From Brienomyrus brachyistius (taxonomy: Eukaryota > Chordata > Actinopteri > Osteoglossiformes > Mormyridae), in NCBI RefSeq assembly GCF_023856365.1, contig NC_064551.1:17980349-18044348 (forward strand): a stretch of 64,000 nucleotides of DNA, written 5' to 3'. Position numbers and translations under genes: made by a program. The notes below the pieces were generated by a model. The model was given only the letters and a program-made list of their open reading frames with translations, did not search any database and was not told the DNA's origin. Shown piece after piece: positions 38,002 to 49,414 of the stretch; position 1 is the first letter of the stretch; each line of letters begins with the position of its first letter.

Positions 38002-38200
38002 TCTGAGTGACTCTGGATAGACAAAGTTATCATTGTTGGGGAATCAGATCCCGTCCGAGCGACTCTGGATGGGCTGCCATCATTTTTATGGAATCAGTCA
38101 GATCCCGTCTGGGTGGGAGAGTCGTCATTCTAACGGAATCAGGTGCCGTCTGAGTGACTCTGGATGGGCAGAGTCGTCATTCTTATGCAATCAGCTGCTG
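38002..38200. repeat. Minisatellite, ~53-bp unit, four copies
   Basis: The unit begins TCTGAGTGACTCTGGATGGG and ends GGAATCAGATCCCG, with copies at about 38002, 38053, 38108 and 38149. The third copy has lost about 11 bp. A 193-codon open frame over it (38033-38614) comes from this repeat. Confidence 0.9.
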
Positions 38201-38439
38201 TCTCGCGCTCCTGAGCTGCACCATCCTCTCTCGCTAATTGAGTCCTTCCTGGCTCCTCCTGTGTTCTGCTGGAGCAGTGTGGTCTCCTCGGCGACGCGTG
38301 GCGTCTGGGGGGGTCTGACCTTCAACACCCTGCCTCAGGCATCAACTGCCACTCGGCTTGACCCCTCAGAAGAGGCTCCCCCCCCCGGCGTGGCGCTGAG
38401 GGGGGAGCTCGGACACGGCGCTGACGCCTCGTCGAGAGC

Positions 38440-38800
38440 GCTCACATGCAGCCCATTGTCTGCGGCCACCATTAAAACACTAATCCTGCTGGAGCATTTT
38501 GCTTTCAAATCTTCTGACTCAAAGGTCACATTTACACCGCCTAGGGTCCCCATTTATCATTTTAATGATTGTTTTCGCCACTTCTCTGCAACGATCTTCC
38601 GCAGCTGGTCTTGAATTAACATCACCACGAGAGCTATAATGACAAATTCTGGCTGAAATCCACTTTCAGCCACATGCACTTTGCACATCAGGGACGCCGA
38701 CCAGCCGACCCCGGGAATTACACACAGAAAGTCTGTGTGCCTCCAGAATCCAGCAGCGTGCCTGTTCACCTGTACTTTGCGGACCCTTTTCCCCACATCC
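38440..38800. promoter_or_regulatory. Candidate conserved noncoding element
   Basis: Long repeat-free block with CATTAAAACACTAATCCTGC, CCATTTATCATTTTAATGAT and CTATAATGACAAATTCTGGC. Both strands are open over parts, yet no domain shows. Conservation is not tested. Confidence 0.33.
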
Positions 38801-38842
38801 CTTTATTTTGAGCTTTGGGCCCCAGCAGAGTAAGCCAGTGGT

Positions 38843-38855
38843 GGGGGGGGGGGGG
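38843..38855. repeat. Poly-G run (13)
   Basis: G13. Confidence 0.9.
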
Positions 38856-39149
38856 AATGCAGTCAGCTGGGGAGTGAGTGTAAGGAAGCTTGTGGGGGAG
38901 GCAGGGCATAATGGGAAGGTGCGCTGTTATACTGGCATTATCTTAGTATAGCTATGTCAAAGATACCTAGAAACAAAGCATATGGATTTATTGATGAAGA
39001 GGAGATGAGAAGGACCTCCATACCATACATTGGAGAACGTCCTCTCATTTTGGAGCATCTGCTTTTTATGAAGATGGGACAATTTGCCATAGATTCTGAC
39101 TGTGACAGCTTCATTTTTCACCCAAAAGTATCTTCGTCAAACTGTCCAT

Positions 39150-39432
39150 AGATTCTCTGTAACCACTTATCCTATTCAGGGATGTGGCAGGGCCTGGAGC
39201 CTATGGGCACGAGGCAGGGAACAACCCAGGATGGGGCGCCAACCCATCGCAGGATACACTCATACACCATTCACACCTATGAGCAATTTGCCACTCCAGT
39301 CAGCCTCAGAATGTTCTCGGACTGTAAGGAGAAACCATAGTAGTTTGAGCAAACCCTATGATGATGTGGGGAAAACATATGGAGCCTCAACTCGAACCCG
39401 GGTCCTAGAGGTGTGAGGCAACGGTGCTAACC
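39150..39432 (+). mobile_element. Dispersed fish repeat copy (full-length-like)
   Basis: TTCTCTGTAACCACTTATCC, GGAGCCTATGGGCACGAGGC, CCAACCCATCGCAGGATACA, GAGCAATTTGCCACTCCAGT, ACTCGAACCCGGGTCCTAGA and GTGTGAGGCAACGGTGCTAA occur in the order of a very abundant ray-finned fish repeat. The end resembles a tRNA-like segment. I do not assign a family name. Confidence 0.8.
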
Positions 39433-40026
39433 CCTCTTCTTTAAATTATTAAAAAATGATATTATAATGCACGGTTTATATATCATATAATTAAATACTA
39501 TGCAATATCTTATATTATAATTTTATAATAACTATTATGTACATATCTCTCATTTTGATGCTGGTCATCCCGCTAACCGATTTCTCTGATTTTGAATTAA
39601 ATGTTTTTACACGTCAAGGCAAAGTCTCGCAGAAAAATAACCTATATTAATACAGTGCCCCCCGCCTCCCAGAACCTGCTCACTGACTGTATCCACACAC
39701 AGACACCCGCCACTCATAACCGCTGCCACCGCGTGTTCAGGGTCACAACTGAGCATTTAATTGCCACGATCTGTGTTACCGGCACCCGTTCGATAACGGG
39801 CCAGTACACGTCACACCGGATACGCACGCTAAACCTGAACATTCTGGCCAGAAAAAGCAGAGGAAAATTCCTCAGATTAATTGCGTCAGGTTAATCGAAT
39901 AACAGTCGCGAAAGGAATCGCATAATCTGATCGCGTCACATTAATCGCATAACAGTTACCTCCAGAATACATATGTAACCTCGTGTTCCCTATGAACTCG
40001 TCGGTTTTCCAACAAGCTGCAGTGTC
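39433..40026. other. Intergenic, no gene seen
   Basis: AT-rich 39440-39600, then unique sequence. A short near-repeat, TTAATTGCGTCAGGTTAATC (39877 on), recurs as TGATCGCGTCACATTAATCG about 50 bp later. Confidence 0.55.
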
Positions 40027-40190
40027 GGGGGGGGGGGTGCCGCTACATCAAACAGGCGACTGACACCCAGCGCCGCGAGGCTCCGCGCCCGGCCCAGCCC
40101 CGTCGGCGGTGACTGGCAGATATGAGCACTGGCTCACCCGGAGATATTACCCTCCTTCTGACAGGCCCAGTGTGTGTGGGGGGGGGGGGG
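40027..40190. repeat. Two poly-G runs (11 and 13)
   Basis: G11 at 40027-40037 and G13 at 40178-40190, with CpG-rich unique sequence between. Confidence 0.9.
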
Positions 40191-41157
40191 TGCCGCAGAG
40201 CTGGGCCAGCTGTGCGGCTCAGGCGGTCCAGAATCCTTTTGTTCTGTGGACCTGTTATGCTCGGGGCTGACGCAGCCCACCTCGTCCCACCATCCCTCTC
40301 TCTTTTTTGATGCAACTTGCCCGCAACCCAGAATTCGCTGGTGCGATTTTAGTTGGCTCAGGGCTACGGCGGAGGACTGCTGGCCTCTTTCCATGCGGCA
40401 GTAGCCAGGTCGATGCACGGGACGGTATCTGCCCCAACCCGCTCCCAGCCACAGTGACCATGTTCAATCCACATATGCTGGCCCCCAAAGAGAAGGCTAA
40501 CGGTAAAATATCAGCCACGACTGAACAACTGGACCATGCGAGATGACATTAACGTGTTTTCAAGTCAATCAAGCGACACAACATCCCAACGAGCATCCCA
40601 TAATATCCAAAACTTAGGAATCTGATGCCGAAGTGTCATATTCGTGGCCATCTATGGTGATCGGTCTGGATCATTCCATTCATTGGATTCCGATAAGACA
40701 TTCAGTTTCACAAGGACAGATCTGCTTTCCTTCCCAGCAAGACTTAAACTTTCTCTTTACGCATCCTCGCCTTACTTCACAGAAGGTGTGGAATGCGGCA
40801 TGGAGACCGGCCTCCCAGATGGAGTTAGGGCAACCATCTTCCCTCAGAAGTCCAAGATCAAGGCTACTTATAAAGATCGAGAGAAGTCAGCCACCAAAAG
40901 CCCGAGCCTTTGATAGCTGACAGGTACAGACGCCCACAGAAGCATGAAAAGGAATGGAATATGATATGCCTGACAGGATACATCTTCTGTTTGTTTGGTC
41001 TGGACCGGCACTGCTACAGGCTTCTGTAGAGCAGCAGATCCTGCCAAGCTCACTGTATGTTATCCCAGCACAACCAGGCACTTTCTGAAAGGTAACACCC
41101 ATTCACAGGTACGGACTGACAGGTGTCTTGTCCAATCAAAGCGGGCGCACGTGAGAA
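40191..41157. other. Intergenic, no gene seen
   Basis: Unique sequence; open frames overlap on both strands without domains. Confidence 0.55.
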
Positions 41158-41176
41158 CCCCCCCCCCCCCCCCCCC
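41158..41176. repeat. Poly-C run (19)
   Basis: C19, followed by further C-rich sequence. Confidence 0.96.
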
Positions 41177-42654
41177 ACGCCCCCACCCTCTCCGACAAAG
41201 GAAGACGACCATTTCCTTGAGAGCGAAAGCTCCAGGGTACGTTTATGATGAATCCCTCTCACCTTCAGTCACACGTCGGTTCCCCGTGAGCGGCATGTCG
41301 TCAGTAGTGAGCGGCGGCGTCTAACGGAAATGCACACCCATTTCGTCCCAGTTAATCACATCCCTAAACAGTGAGGAACACGGCTTCTGCAGATTCTTGT
41401 TCCGTACGGTGGACAGACACAAGATGGATGGAACAGGGAGTCTGTTTCTGGTGACACTGCCCCTTTGTGCCCTAATCCCCCTCCCCGTAAAGGCCCCCCA
41501 TTAGCGAGGCCTGCCCTCTGACCTACAGCCAAGGTGCTTCACCCCTTCTGACCATCAATGACACCCCCTCACCCGCCTGCCAAAAGGTGAGCCCGGCTAC
41601 GGTAGCAGAAATGTTATGCTCTTGAATTTTTTAAATTGCCCTCTTTTGACACAGAAAGTGACGAGCGCAAGAGTCAGGATAAAAATAGGAGCTGTCTAGC
41701 TCTGTGGAGTGGGCGGGTTTGAAAGTTTACACCCCGGAAGAGGGTAAACACTCCTGTGTAGCAGTTTAACATTCATGCAGCTGCAGCGCGTGGCAATGAG
41801 CGGGAGATTTTGTCACTCTTGACAGGTATGTACTTTAGGAACAAGCCCCGTTTGCCTTTGATCACTGGCAGCTCCAGTCAGAGTCAGTATCTGGCTTTAA
41901 GACGCATGTCTAATGCTTTCTGCCAGGGTAAAGATAGCAACAAACAGAGATCTCTGATTCAGGCAGAGACGCGACTGATACTGAGAGAATCTCTACTCGC
42001 AGTGATCAGGAATGCAATAATTCGTGTGGATTTCAAACACAAAAATCACGCTAACTTGCCATGAAGAAATGTTCTCTTCCTATTTTTATGACGTTGATCG
42101 CTATTTTCCTGCAAGCGGAGTTTGGCTGAAAACACTCTCGCCTTTAACTAATGTCATTTTATGGTCTTCGTTGCTTTCAAATAATATGAAAAGTGTGTTG
42201 TGGAGAAAAAAAAAAGTTATTGTAAGAGGTAGAGAAGGAAGGAGGAATAGACAGCAGAAAGGAGGAAAATTAACAGATGGGGAAAAGCATATCAGTTTCT
42301 CAAGGCTTGAAACAAATATCACAGGACTAAAATCGATAAGCCACATGAAGCAGAGCCATTTGAGAGTGAGCTCAGCAAACCAGGACGTAAATGCAAATTG
42401 AGAGACACTCACATTCACCTCCACGGTGGCTGGTGAGGGACACGTTTAAGCAATGACATTATTAACAGGGGAAGGAAGGTTACTCGGAACACTTTGGAAT
42501 TAGGAATTTTGTATTTACATTACAGCAATTTAAATGTGACTGACTTGCAGATTCTAATGAACAGAATTAATACTTTAGTACAGGTACTGTGGAATTCGCA
42601 AAAGGCATCATAGAATTCATTAGTTTTTGCATATCTTTCTCTCCTTTGAGACAC
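41177..42654. other. Intergenic, no gene seen
   Basis: Unique sequence. Octamer ATGCAAAT at 42391-42398. The open frames at 42024-42424 on both strands are purine-rich and look fortuitous. Confidence 0.5.
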
Positions 42655-42840
42655 ACACATACAGTGGAGAGTGAAGCTTGTGGTCAAAGCACAAGGTCAG
42701 TCATTCATCCAGCATCCCTGGAACATTTCAAGCGATTAATGGCCTTGCTCATGGCCATTAAGACACATACTGCGATTCTGTCAAGAACAGGATTCAACCC
42801 ATCAACCTTCTGATCACAGCCACACATATGTAACGCACAT
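42655..42840 (-). mobile_element. tRNA-derived SINE, reverse orientation
   Basis: On the minus strand a B-box-like GGGTTGAATCC (42800-42790) is followed by ATGAGCAAGGCCATTAATCG, then a body matching the fish SINE pattern (GTTCCAGGGATGCTGGATGA, TGACTGACCTTGTGCTTTGA) and a CACACA-type tail near 42655. Degenerate, not a tRNA gene. Confidence 0.85.
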
Positions 42841-43587
42841 ATCTGTCTAGTCACATACCATCCTAAGTCAGTTGTGCTTGCGACTCCAGCATAAATCCAG
42901 CAGTGAGGCATTGTCAAATAAAGAGCTATACAGGAAGCTCTCCATTTATATAAAAAAGCCTGAAATAAATCACATTATCCGTACATTTTCGGCTTGTGTT
43001 TTTTTGCCATGTTTTGAATGGTGTGGGAGGCAGCTGTACTACTCTCATATAGTGTATAGTGTTGAGATAAGTAAATAAATTCTAACACGTGTTTCAGGGA
43101 AAGTTAGACCCCACAACCACTGTATTCTAGGGCCAACAGGATGTCAAAATCCTGGACAGCAAAAGAACCAGAGATGGATGTGGAGACAGGCACACCGCAA
43201 GCACCACTCCCCCCCCCCCACCCCCATCCCCCCAAGGCAAGGTGTCTGAAAGGAATCTTATTTATTAAGTGCGAGAGCGCTTGCTGCCATACAGCGTTTA
43301 CCTTCAGGGACAGTCCGGGTAGATTACTTAGCCTTGAAATATGTGATTTATACAACAACCTTGGTTTAAATAGCGAAACAGAATAATATCCTCCTGAAAC
43401 CAAGCAAGACACACAATAAAGGATCTTATTTAGATTTATTTTATACTACACAAGTGTTTTGGGTGAGAAACCCTGCAACTAAAGAAAATCTCAATTCTTA
43501 TCTTGGCTATTTTCTTAGTAGGTCTCCCAAATAGAAATAAAATTGTCAGGACACTACTAGGGCTACACACATGCAGCCATGGCACAT
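42841..43587. other. Intergenic, no gene seen
   Basis: Contains C-rich low-complexity sequence at 43209-43234. Nothing else is recognised. Confidence 0.55.
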
Positions 43588-43762
43588 GGGGGCAGGGACC
43601 TGCACCACGAAGCTGCACTTCTTGCTTAGCCATGTAACTTGTCAGATTTAAGGTACCCAAGTTGAAATGGACTTTACCTTCACTTACATTTATTCCAGAC
43701 TACCTTAAATCCAACAAGTTATCTGGCTAAGCAAGTAATCTTGCCTTGTGATATAGGCCCCT
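43588..43762. mobile_element. Palindromic MITE, complete
   Basis: The left arm GCTTAGCCATGTAACTTGTCAGATTTAAGG... is mirrored by the right arm TTAAATCCAACAAGTTATCT...GGCTAAGCAAG. The ends GGGACCTGCACCACGAAGC and GCCTTGTGATATAGGCCC also pair. About 175 bp, no coding. A related half-copy lies at 21641-21750. Confidence 0.82.
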
Positions 43763-43814
43763 TCCTTCACTCTCCCATAAAACTGATTGCTGGCACGTCC
43801 ACCCATGATGCAGT

Positions 43815-43860
43815 GACATTGGGAAAGGCGCTATATATAAATGAATTCCACTGAATTGGA
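43815..43860 (+). mobile_element. LINE 3'-tail fragment
   Basis: GGAAAGGCGCTATATATAAA followed by TGAATTCCACTGAATTG matches the same retroposon tail as at 20640-20680. Confidence 0.6.
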
Positions 43861-44859
43861 TGGAAGGACAGATCCTTTGAACAGAGCCAGCCTTGTTTGA
43901 AGAAGATGAAGCAGGACAAATGGAGGGACGAGCCGCCCTGCCTCCAGAATCCCACCTACTAGTGCTCAAATACCAGGATTAGCTCCAGGATTTGTTCCTC
44001 AAACCCAGGACATGGATGCTGAACTTTAAGTCATTAGCCTTTTAATTTGAGTCATCCGCATGGCCCGGTGCTGGATCCCAAGCCCGTCACGATCAATCGC
44101 CGCATACTCACTGCTCCACCGGAAAACGGGGATCTCTGATGATGAAGATGTGGAGGAGGAAGACAGGAATTGAGTCAGCGGCATGTATTTTATGAAAAAA
44201 GATTACATGAAGAAGAGTTTTAACTAAGTTATATGAGGAGTTTTGCTGTACATGTGAAATGTTAATTTAGCTATTGTTTTCATCCTCACCTCCGCTCTGC
44301 TAGCTTAGAGAAAGTCTGCCTGCCATTCTAACTCTCCATAGGTACATCCAATTCTGTTTGAAGTTGCTGATCTGGGTTCAGCTCATAACATTCAGACTTG
44401 CTTCACCTGCAAGATCAATAAAGACCTGTTCAAAGCTAGATTGGCTTCATAGAGCCTCAGATTTTTATTAATTTATAGAAACTTCTTGAAACTTTCTCTA
44501 AAGGGAGACTAAAAACTTCATGCAACAGAAAGACTGTATGCGATTTATTAATGCTCGGTAGAATTTGGCAACAGTCGCGTAAATTTCAGAAACACTAGCT
44601 GTAATTCATGTGCAAATATGGACATTTAAATGACGTGTAGTGGAATCAAATGCTCCTGAATATGACTGTGGCAAATTACAAACAATTCCACCATAAAACA
44701 TTATATGCAACACCATTCATTACTGCAGAAGTTTTGAATTTAGCAATCATCTGTTTGAGCTCTTAGCAATAAGACCATCTTAGTCTTTTCTGCAACCTCA
44801 GTAAACTTGTGCCTTGTGACCATTTCTAGATTTTGGTGTTTCATGTAAATAAGCAAGTA
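43861..44859. other. Intergenic, no gene seen
   Basis: Unique sequence; nothing recognised. Confidence 0.55.
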
Positions 44860-45032
44860 AGTAGAGTTTTATTGTCATGTGTTAATATGTCATGTTTATA
44901 TGTCTTACATATTTATATTTCATTTATTACCTTTTGGTACTATGACTAATGAGGAACAATAGTTCATCTGAGTGTATGACCCATGCATCTCAGAGCTGAG
45001 ATTACAATAAACAGACTTTGATTTGACTTTGG
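44860..45032 (+). mobile_element. Retroposon 3' region
   Basis: GTAGAGTTTTATTGTCATGT ... CTCAGAGCTGAGATTACAAT ... AATAAACAGACTTTGATTTG ACTTT. The end pattern (acaataaa, then TTTGAC/TTTGAT units) is typical of fish non-LTR retroposon tails. The family is not assigned. Confidence 0.5.
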
Positions 45033-45248
45033 ATCTTAAACCTAATATTTTTTTTTCATGTGAGGAATATAACAACGTTCCTTTGCCAAGCCTCCTTCCA
45101 AAACCTTGCACCTGACTGTTTCTGTCACAGGTTTTGAGTTACCAAGGACCGAATCCATGGAAACCTTTTGCTGAATACATATTCTGTACTGTGAGATTCT
45201 GAGCTGTTAAACCCAAAGTCGGCACCTCCTCACAACATGTCAACCTTG

Positions 45249-45270
45249 CCCCCCCCCCCCCCCCCCCCCC
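45249..45270. repeat. Poly-C run (22)
   Basis: C22. Confidence 0.97.
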
Positions 45271-45289
45271 AGCTATGACACACGGCAGG

Positions 45290-45417
45290 AATGCATTTAA
45301 AACACATAATAACACAAGACTGCATACATCACATGTACACCACCTGCTCAGTTATTTATCTGTTTATATTTAACCATGTTTATCCTGTACATATACTGTC
45401 GTGGCACTTTTCCATAT

Positions 45418-45449
<32 letters not shown>

Positions 45450-45612
45450 AAATTGATTACTGCTTCCAATATATTTGTTATCATATCTCCATTTTTATAA
45501 CCAACGTTTACATTTTTTTTTGTGAAAGGGCTGCAAAAGGAAGAGATGTCAACAAAACTTCACCATATGGAAGCATGATGACAATAAAGCTTCCTTAGAT
45601 TTCAATTAGAGC
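45290..45612 (+). mobile_element. Retroposon-derived region with embedded TATC repeat
   Basis: CATCACATGTACACCACCTG...GTCGTGGCACTTTTCCATAT and a terminal CATGATGACAATAAAGCTTC CTTAGATTTCA follow the layout of fish non-LTR 3' UTR/tail sequence. It encloses a (TATC)8 run at 45417-45449. Confidence 0.5.
45417..45449. repeat. (TATC)8 microsatellite
   Basis: Eight tetranucleotide units. Confidence 0.93.
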
Positions 45613-47137
45613 GGTGATTTTATGTCATAGTCACACCCCAATTCTGCACAGGTACCGCTGTGCCTTTAAGAAAGAAGCAAGAGACAGGCCAAAATTTCTA
45701 GAAATTCTGGAGCTACACTCGTTTCATCCCAGGGTCCCTACGTGACAATGTATTCCCTTTTGCTGGTGAACTCTGTCTTCTAGTTTTCTTTGAGACCCAC
45801 AATTCCTTGCTGCCACATCTCCCCTTGAAGTCATTTCCCATCTGGAAGAGGTGACCCCAAGGTTGAAGCCCTCCCTACCGCACTCAGTACACACTCAGTG
45901 CAATATCCAGTAGAAAAACACACCCTGGTCGACTTTCGCTTTTCTAATCTGAGCTGGTTTCCTTTCCTTTTTGCCAGTATTTCATTATTCGTCAGTAATG
46001 CTTAATGTTGGCTTCCACCCCAAAGTACTCTTAGTGAACATTACCCACACTCACTAGCGCTTACATTTCAGCCGTGTTCATCCACACAACATTGGCTGCG
46101 ACTCGTCGCAGCCCAGGACCGGTCAGATCTCCACGACTTGAACCGAGTCTTGATCTGCTGACACATGGACCTGAAACAGCTGGGGTTTAGCAAGGCGGCT
46201 ACGCGCAAGACAAGCCTGCAGATGCCACCCGCTGTGTGCTTCACCTCGCTGTCACACATGTAGCAGCAACACGAATCGTACAAAGATGTTCCTAATGCAC
46301 TTATAATGTCCCTTAGGCATGCTGCAAAGGAAATGTTTATGGAAATTCCTGGGTGACTATGCCACGTGTTATAATGTATGATGTGCATTAAACATGATGC
46401 TTTATGTAGGTGGCATTCAGCTGAATGCAGGACTGGAACCTCAGCTGATATGTTCTATGTTCACATGCACATATAAAAATTCCCTTTGTACCTTTTTGGC
46501 AGGACAATGTCTGAATATGCTAAATGCTGAATAAGACAGACACATAAATTTACCTCATACCCTATATTTTGCTTTTTAATTTTTTATTTTTTTTGTCATA
46601 AATATACATAAGAAATAATGTGTGACTCGTCTGGATGAATCGCTACGGAGCCGGGATCGACATGCTGCAATAAGTCTCAAAAGGAAGCGTAACTGGAATC
46701 CATTTACTCACCAAGTAATAAAAAGTACAAAGAATTTGTTTCAGTGCGGGCAGGTGGCATAAAGTATTCAACTGGACATACAATCAAGACGGAAGTGTCC
46801 ACGTAAAAAAAAAGGAATAAATAGATTAAAAATAAAACAGAAAGTGAAATAGAAAAATGTGCAAATAATAAATGAAAATAAATAAATAGAGACAACTAGA
46901 TGCAGCGTCCCTGAGGTTCCCTGAGTCATTTCGCATTTTGCTGTGACACTGTAACACAAATACAATTCAGGTGCCCCGTGTCCCTTTAAGAAGCTGCTGT
47001 CCTTATTTTTACATTCACGTTTCCCCCCTTTTTCCCCTCGTTGTGCGGCACCCAGCCCGTGAGTGCAATGAAATGCAGGATTTTCCAGATAATTGACAAA
47101 GTGCTAAATGGCAGCTGGTCCCAGCATATCAGCCGGA
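45613..47137. other. Intergenic, no gene seen
   Basis: Includes a perfect 9-bp hairpin, GGCTGCGAC (46094-46102) with GTCGCAGCC (46105-46113). The 46068-46388 minus-strand frame is probably repeat-derived. Otherwise nothing is recognised. Confidence 0.5.
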
Positions 47138-47157
47138 CCCCCCCCCCCCCCACCCCC
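47138..47157. repeat. Poly-C tract
   Basis: About C14 interrupted once by A, then more C. Confidence 0.93.
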
Positions 47158-47339
47158 ACTGACAGGAGCACTTAATGTCAGCCGGAGAGGCGCCGACAAA
47201 GCGTTCGGCACGCCGCCATGCGCGAACTGCTGCACTTGATGTTTCTTGGCTTCTCCTTGGTTTCCCCCAGGCATTTTTGCAAAAGTAAGGAGGATCCGCC
47301 AGCTCTTCGGGGAAACCTGGTGACATTTAGAAGCTGCTG

Positions 47340-47570
47340 CGGCCTGTCCTGCTAATATCCAAACTAATTAAAATCAAAACGCAATCGCAGGTGATTGCTT
47401 TCCGACACTCGGCTCGGCCTCGTGGCAATGCTCTGTGTCCACGTCCTGGGGAGGCAGGTCTGCGACGGCATGTAAATCAGAGGCTCCTTCACTGGGACTC
47501 ATCTCCTGTTAATGACTCTGCGGCCAAAATGGCGGCAGATCCCCCCCGATACAGTGAACGTGGCCCCATT
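47340..47570. promoter_or_regulatory. Candidate conserved noncoding element with CpG-rich flank
   Basis: GCTAATATCCAAACTAATTA (TAATTA 47365-47370) followed by AAAATCAAAACGCAATCGCA and CpG-richer DNA to about 47560. Conservation is not tested. Confidence 0.28.
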
Positions 47571-47790
47571 TTGGTTTAATCCTCATCCATTTTCTCACTA
47601 AGCCATGTTTCGTGCTTGAGCAATGCGTCATGCTCCATTCTCTCAGACTCACATATGATTTTTGCAGATTTGAATATAATTTAGTGTGCAATCTTTGTCT
47701 GATTTTTTCTTTTTCTTTTCCGCGGGGATCGAAGGTGTGACGGTATTGTCTTTGTCCGCCACATTTTGTAACCCGGATACCCGATGGATT

Positions 47791-47808
47791 GGGGGGGGGG
47801 GGGGGGGG
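47791..47808. repeat. Poly-G run (18)
   Basis: G18. Confidence 0.97.
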
Positions 47809-48523
47809 AGGTGCTATCTCTCGCCAGGTCAGAAACACTTCATTTCAGTATCTCTGAGAGATAGTAAGTGAGTGCAGGTTATAAAATGACTGGCCTCTCC
47901 AGCACTGATGCGATTGTACAGGTGACTATAACAAAATACCCTGATTTGACAAGTCTGACTCCAAGAGACGCATGCGGAAGAAGGACAGAAATGGACTAAC
48001 AAGAATGGAGAGCTGCTGTGAATTGTGGGTAATTAAGCTGGAACAAAATCCTGACCATTTTAATTTTGATTTATTTACTCATTGGGTCTTCAGCCCAAAT
48101 GTGATACATTTCAATCACTAATGTTTTCAGTGAATGCCAAAATATACACTAACGATAATGCCAAATACAAATGTATGGTTTACGATGCAAATTCCTGCAT
48201 TTGAAAAGTGAGGAGGTTTTGTTAGGCTAACAGCCAATGAGAGCGTCCGCATGTAAGAGTGACATAATTAGCCCTCGATCCCTGAACAAACGCAAAGTCC
48301 TGGCTCACCTCGGCTGTGTGGGTGGATATTTTCTTCACCCATCTGATTTGCTGCAGAGGTTGATTTGAGAGTTTGTCATGGTTGTTTTGACAGCCTGGTC
48401 AACCTAATCCAGAGATTTGGTCCCTACGGTTTGTCAATTATACTGCTAACCCAACAGCGAGAGCAAGACTAGAGGCAGCGATCTATCAACCGCCAGCCCA
48501 GAATGTCAATGTAGCACCAGACT

Positions 48524-48527
<4 letters not shown>
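47809..48527. other. Intergenic, no gene seen
   Basis: Unique sequence with octamer ATGCAAAT at 48185-48192. Confidence 0.55.
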
Positions 48528-48575
<48 letters not shown>

Positions 48576-48614
48576 TTCCTCTCTCTCTCCCTCTCTCCTT
48601 CCATCCCGCTCTCT
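48528..48614. repeat. (CT)n microsatellite
   Basis: About 43 bp of pure CT, then interrupted CT/CCT to 48614. Homopyrimidine mirror repeats can form triplex DNA. Confidence 0.96.
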
Positions 48615-49380
48615 CTCCATCACAGACTTCATTTAATTTATTAGGAAACGACAAGTTTCCATGATACTCGAAAACCTAATGATAGTGGAAATTCCCTGTT
48701 AGTGCCACGTTTTTTAATGAGCGACTGTAGAACTGGGATTTGTGAGAAGGCTTTTAAATGGGCTAAAAAAAACACATCTTTAGACACACACATCAGGTTG
48801 AACTGTGGGGAAAATTAATAAGTGTGCAGCCGGAAAGGTTATTTAACATATCGACTTAATATTCTGGACATCTAAACTTTCTATAACAAGGGCGGAATGG
48901 AACTTTCAAAGATTCTGTCAAGATATGTTCCGGTTGGAGGCATGACACAATAGCAGAGGGAATGTAGTAGCACATGCAAGATGGGTCCCTAGTGTAATCT
49001 GAGGAGCGGGGAGATCTGTCAGGGGCCAGGGCTGTGACAGGGAAGACGGAGGACCAGTGGGCTCAGCCCAAATTGCTCCTGTCACTTGTTTTCACCTGTC
49101 TGCACCATGTGGGAGTTGCAAATGACAGTCTAGGTAAAGTATTCAAAGTTACAGGAAGTCAGACCAAGAATGCAACTGAATCCCAAGAAATTGAGGAGAT
49201 ATTGTTGAGAACAAGTACTTAAAGGGCAAATCCCATGTTTTTCATCAAATTGTTGAGCATCCTCACCTTACACGCACGTCGACGCGACCCGTTAGAAAGG
49301 CAACTGCGACATACGACTCATTCGCCACCGACCACATCTTGAGAAATTTGCGCGGCAGGGAGGCTCGTTTGGACTGGAGA
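48615..49380. other. Intergenic; first part is enhancer-like
   Basis: 48620-48770 (ATTTAATTTATTAGGAAACG, CGAAAACCTAATGATAGTGG, TTTTTTAATGAGCGACTGTA) is unique and ATTA-rich, a weak candidate regulatory block. The rest is without features. Confidence 0.35.
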
Positions 49381-49387
49381 AGTGTAC

Positions 49388-49414
49388 GGGGGGGTGGGGG
49401 GGGTGGGGGGGGGT
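49388..49414. repeat. G-rich (GGGGGGT)n tract
   Basis: G7, G8 and G9-type runs separated by T. A strong G-quadruplex pattern on the plus strand. Confidence 0.88.

Noticed and set aside
38033..38614. 193-codon plus-strand frame
   Set aside because: Half of it is the 53-bp minisatellite and the rest has no domain or splice support.
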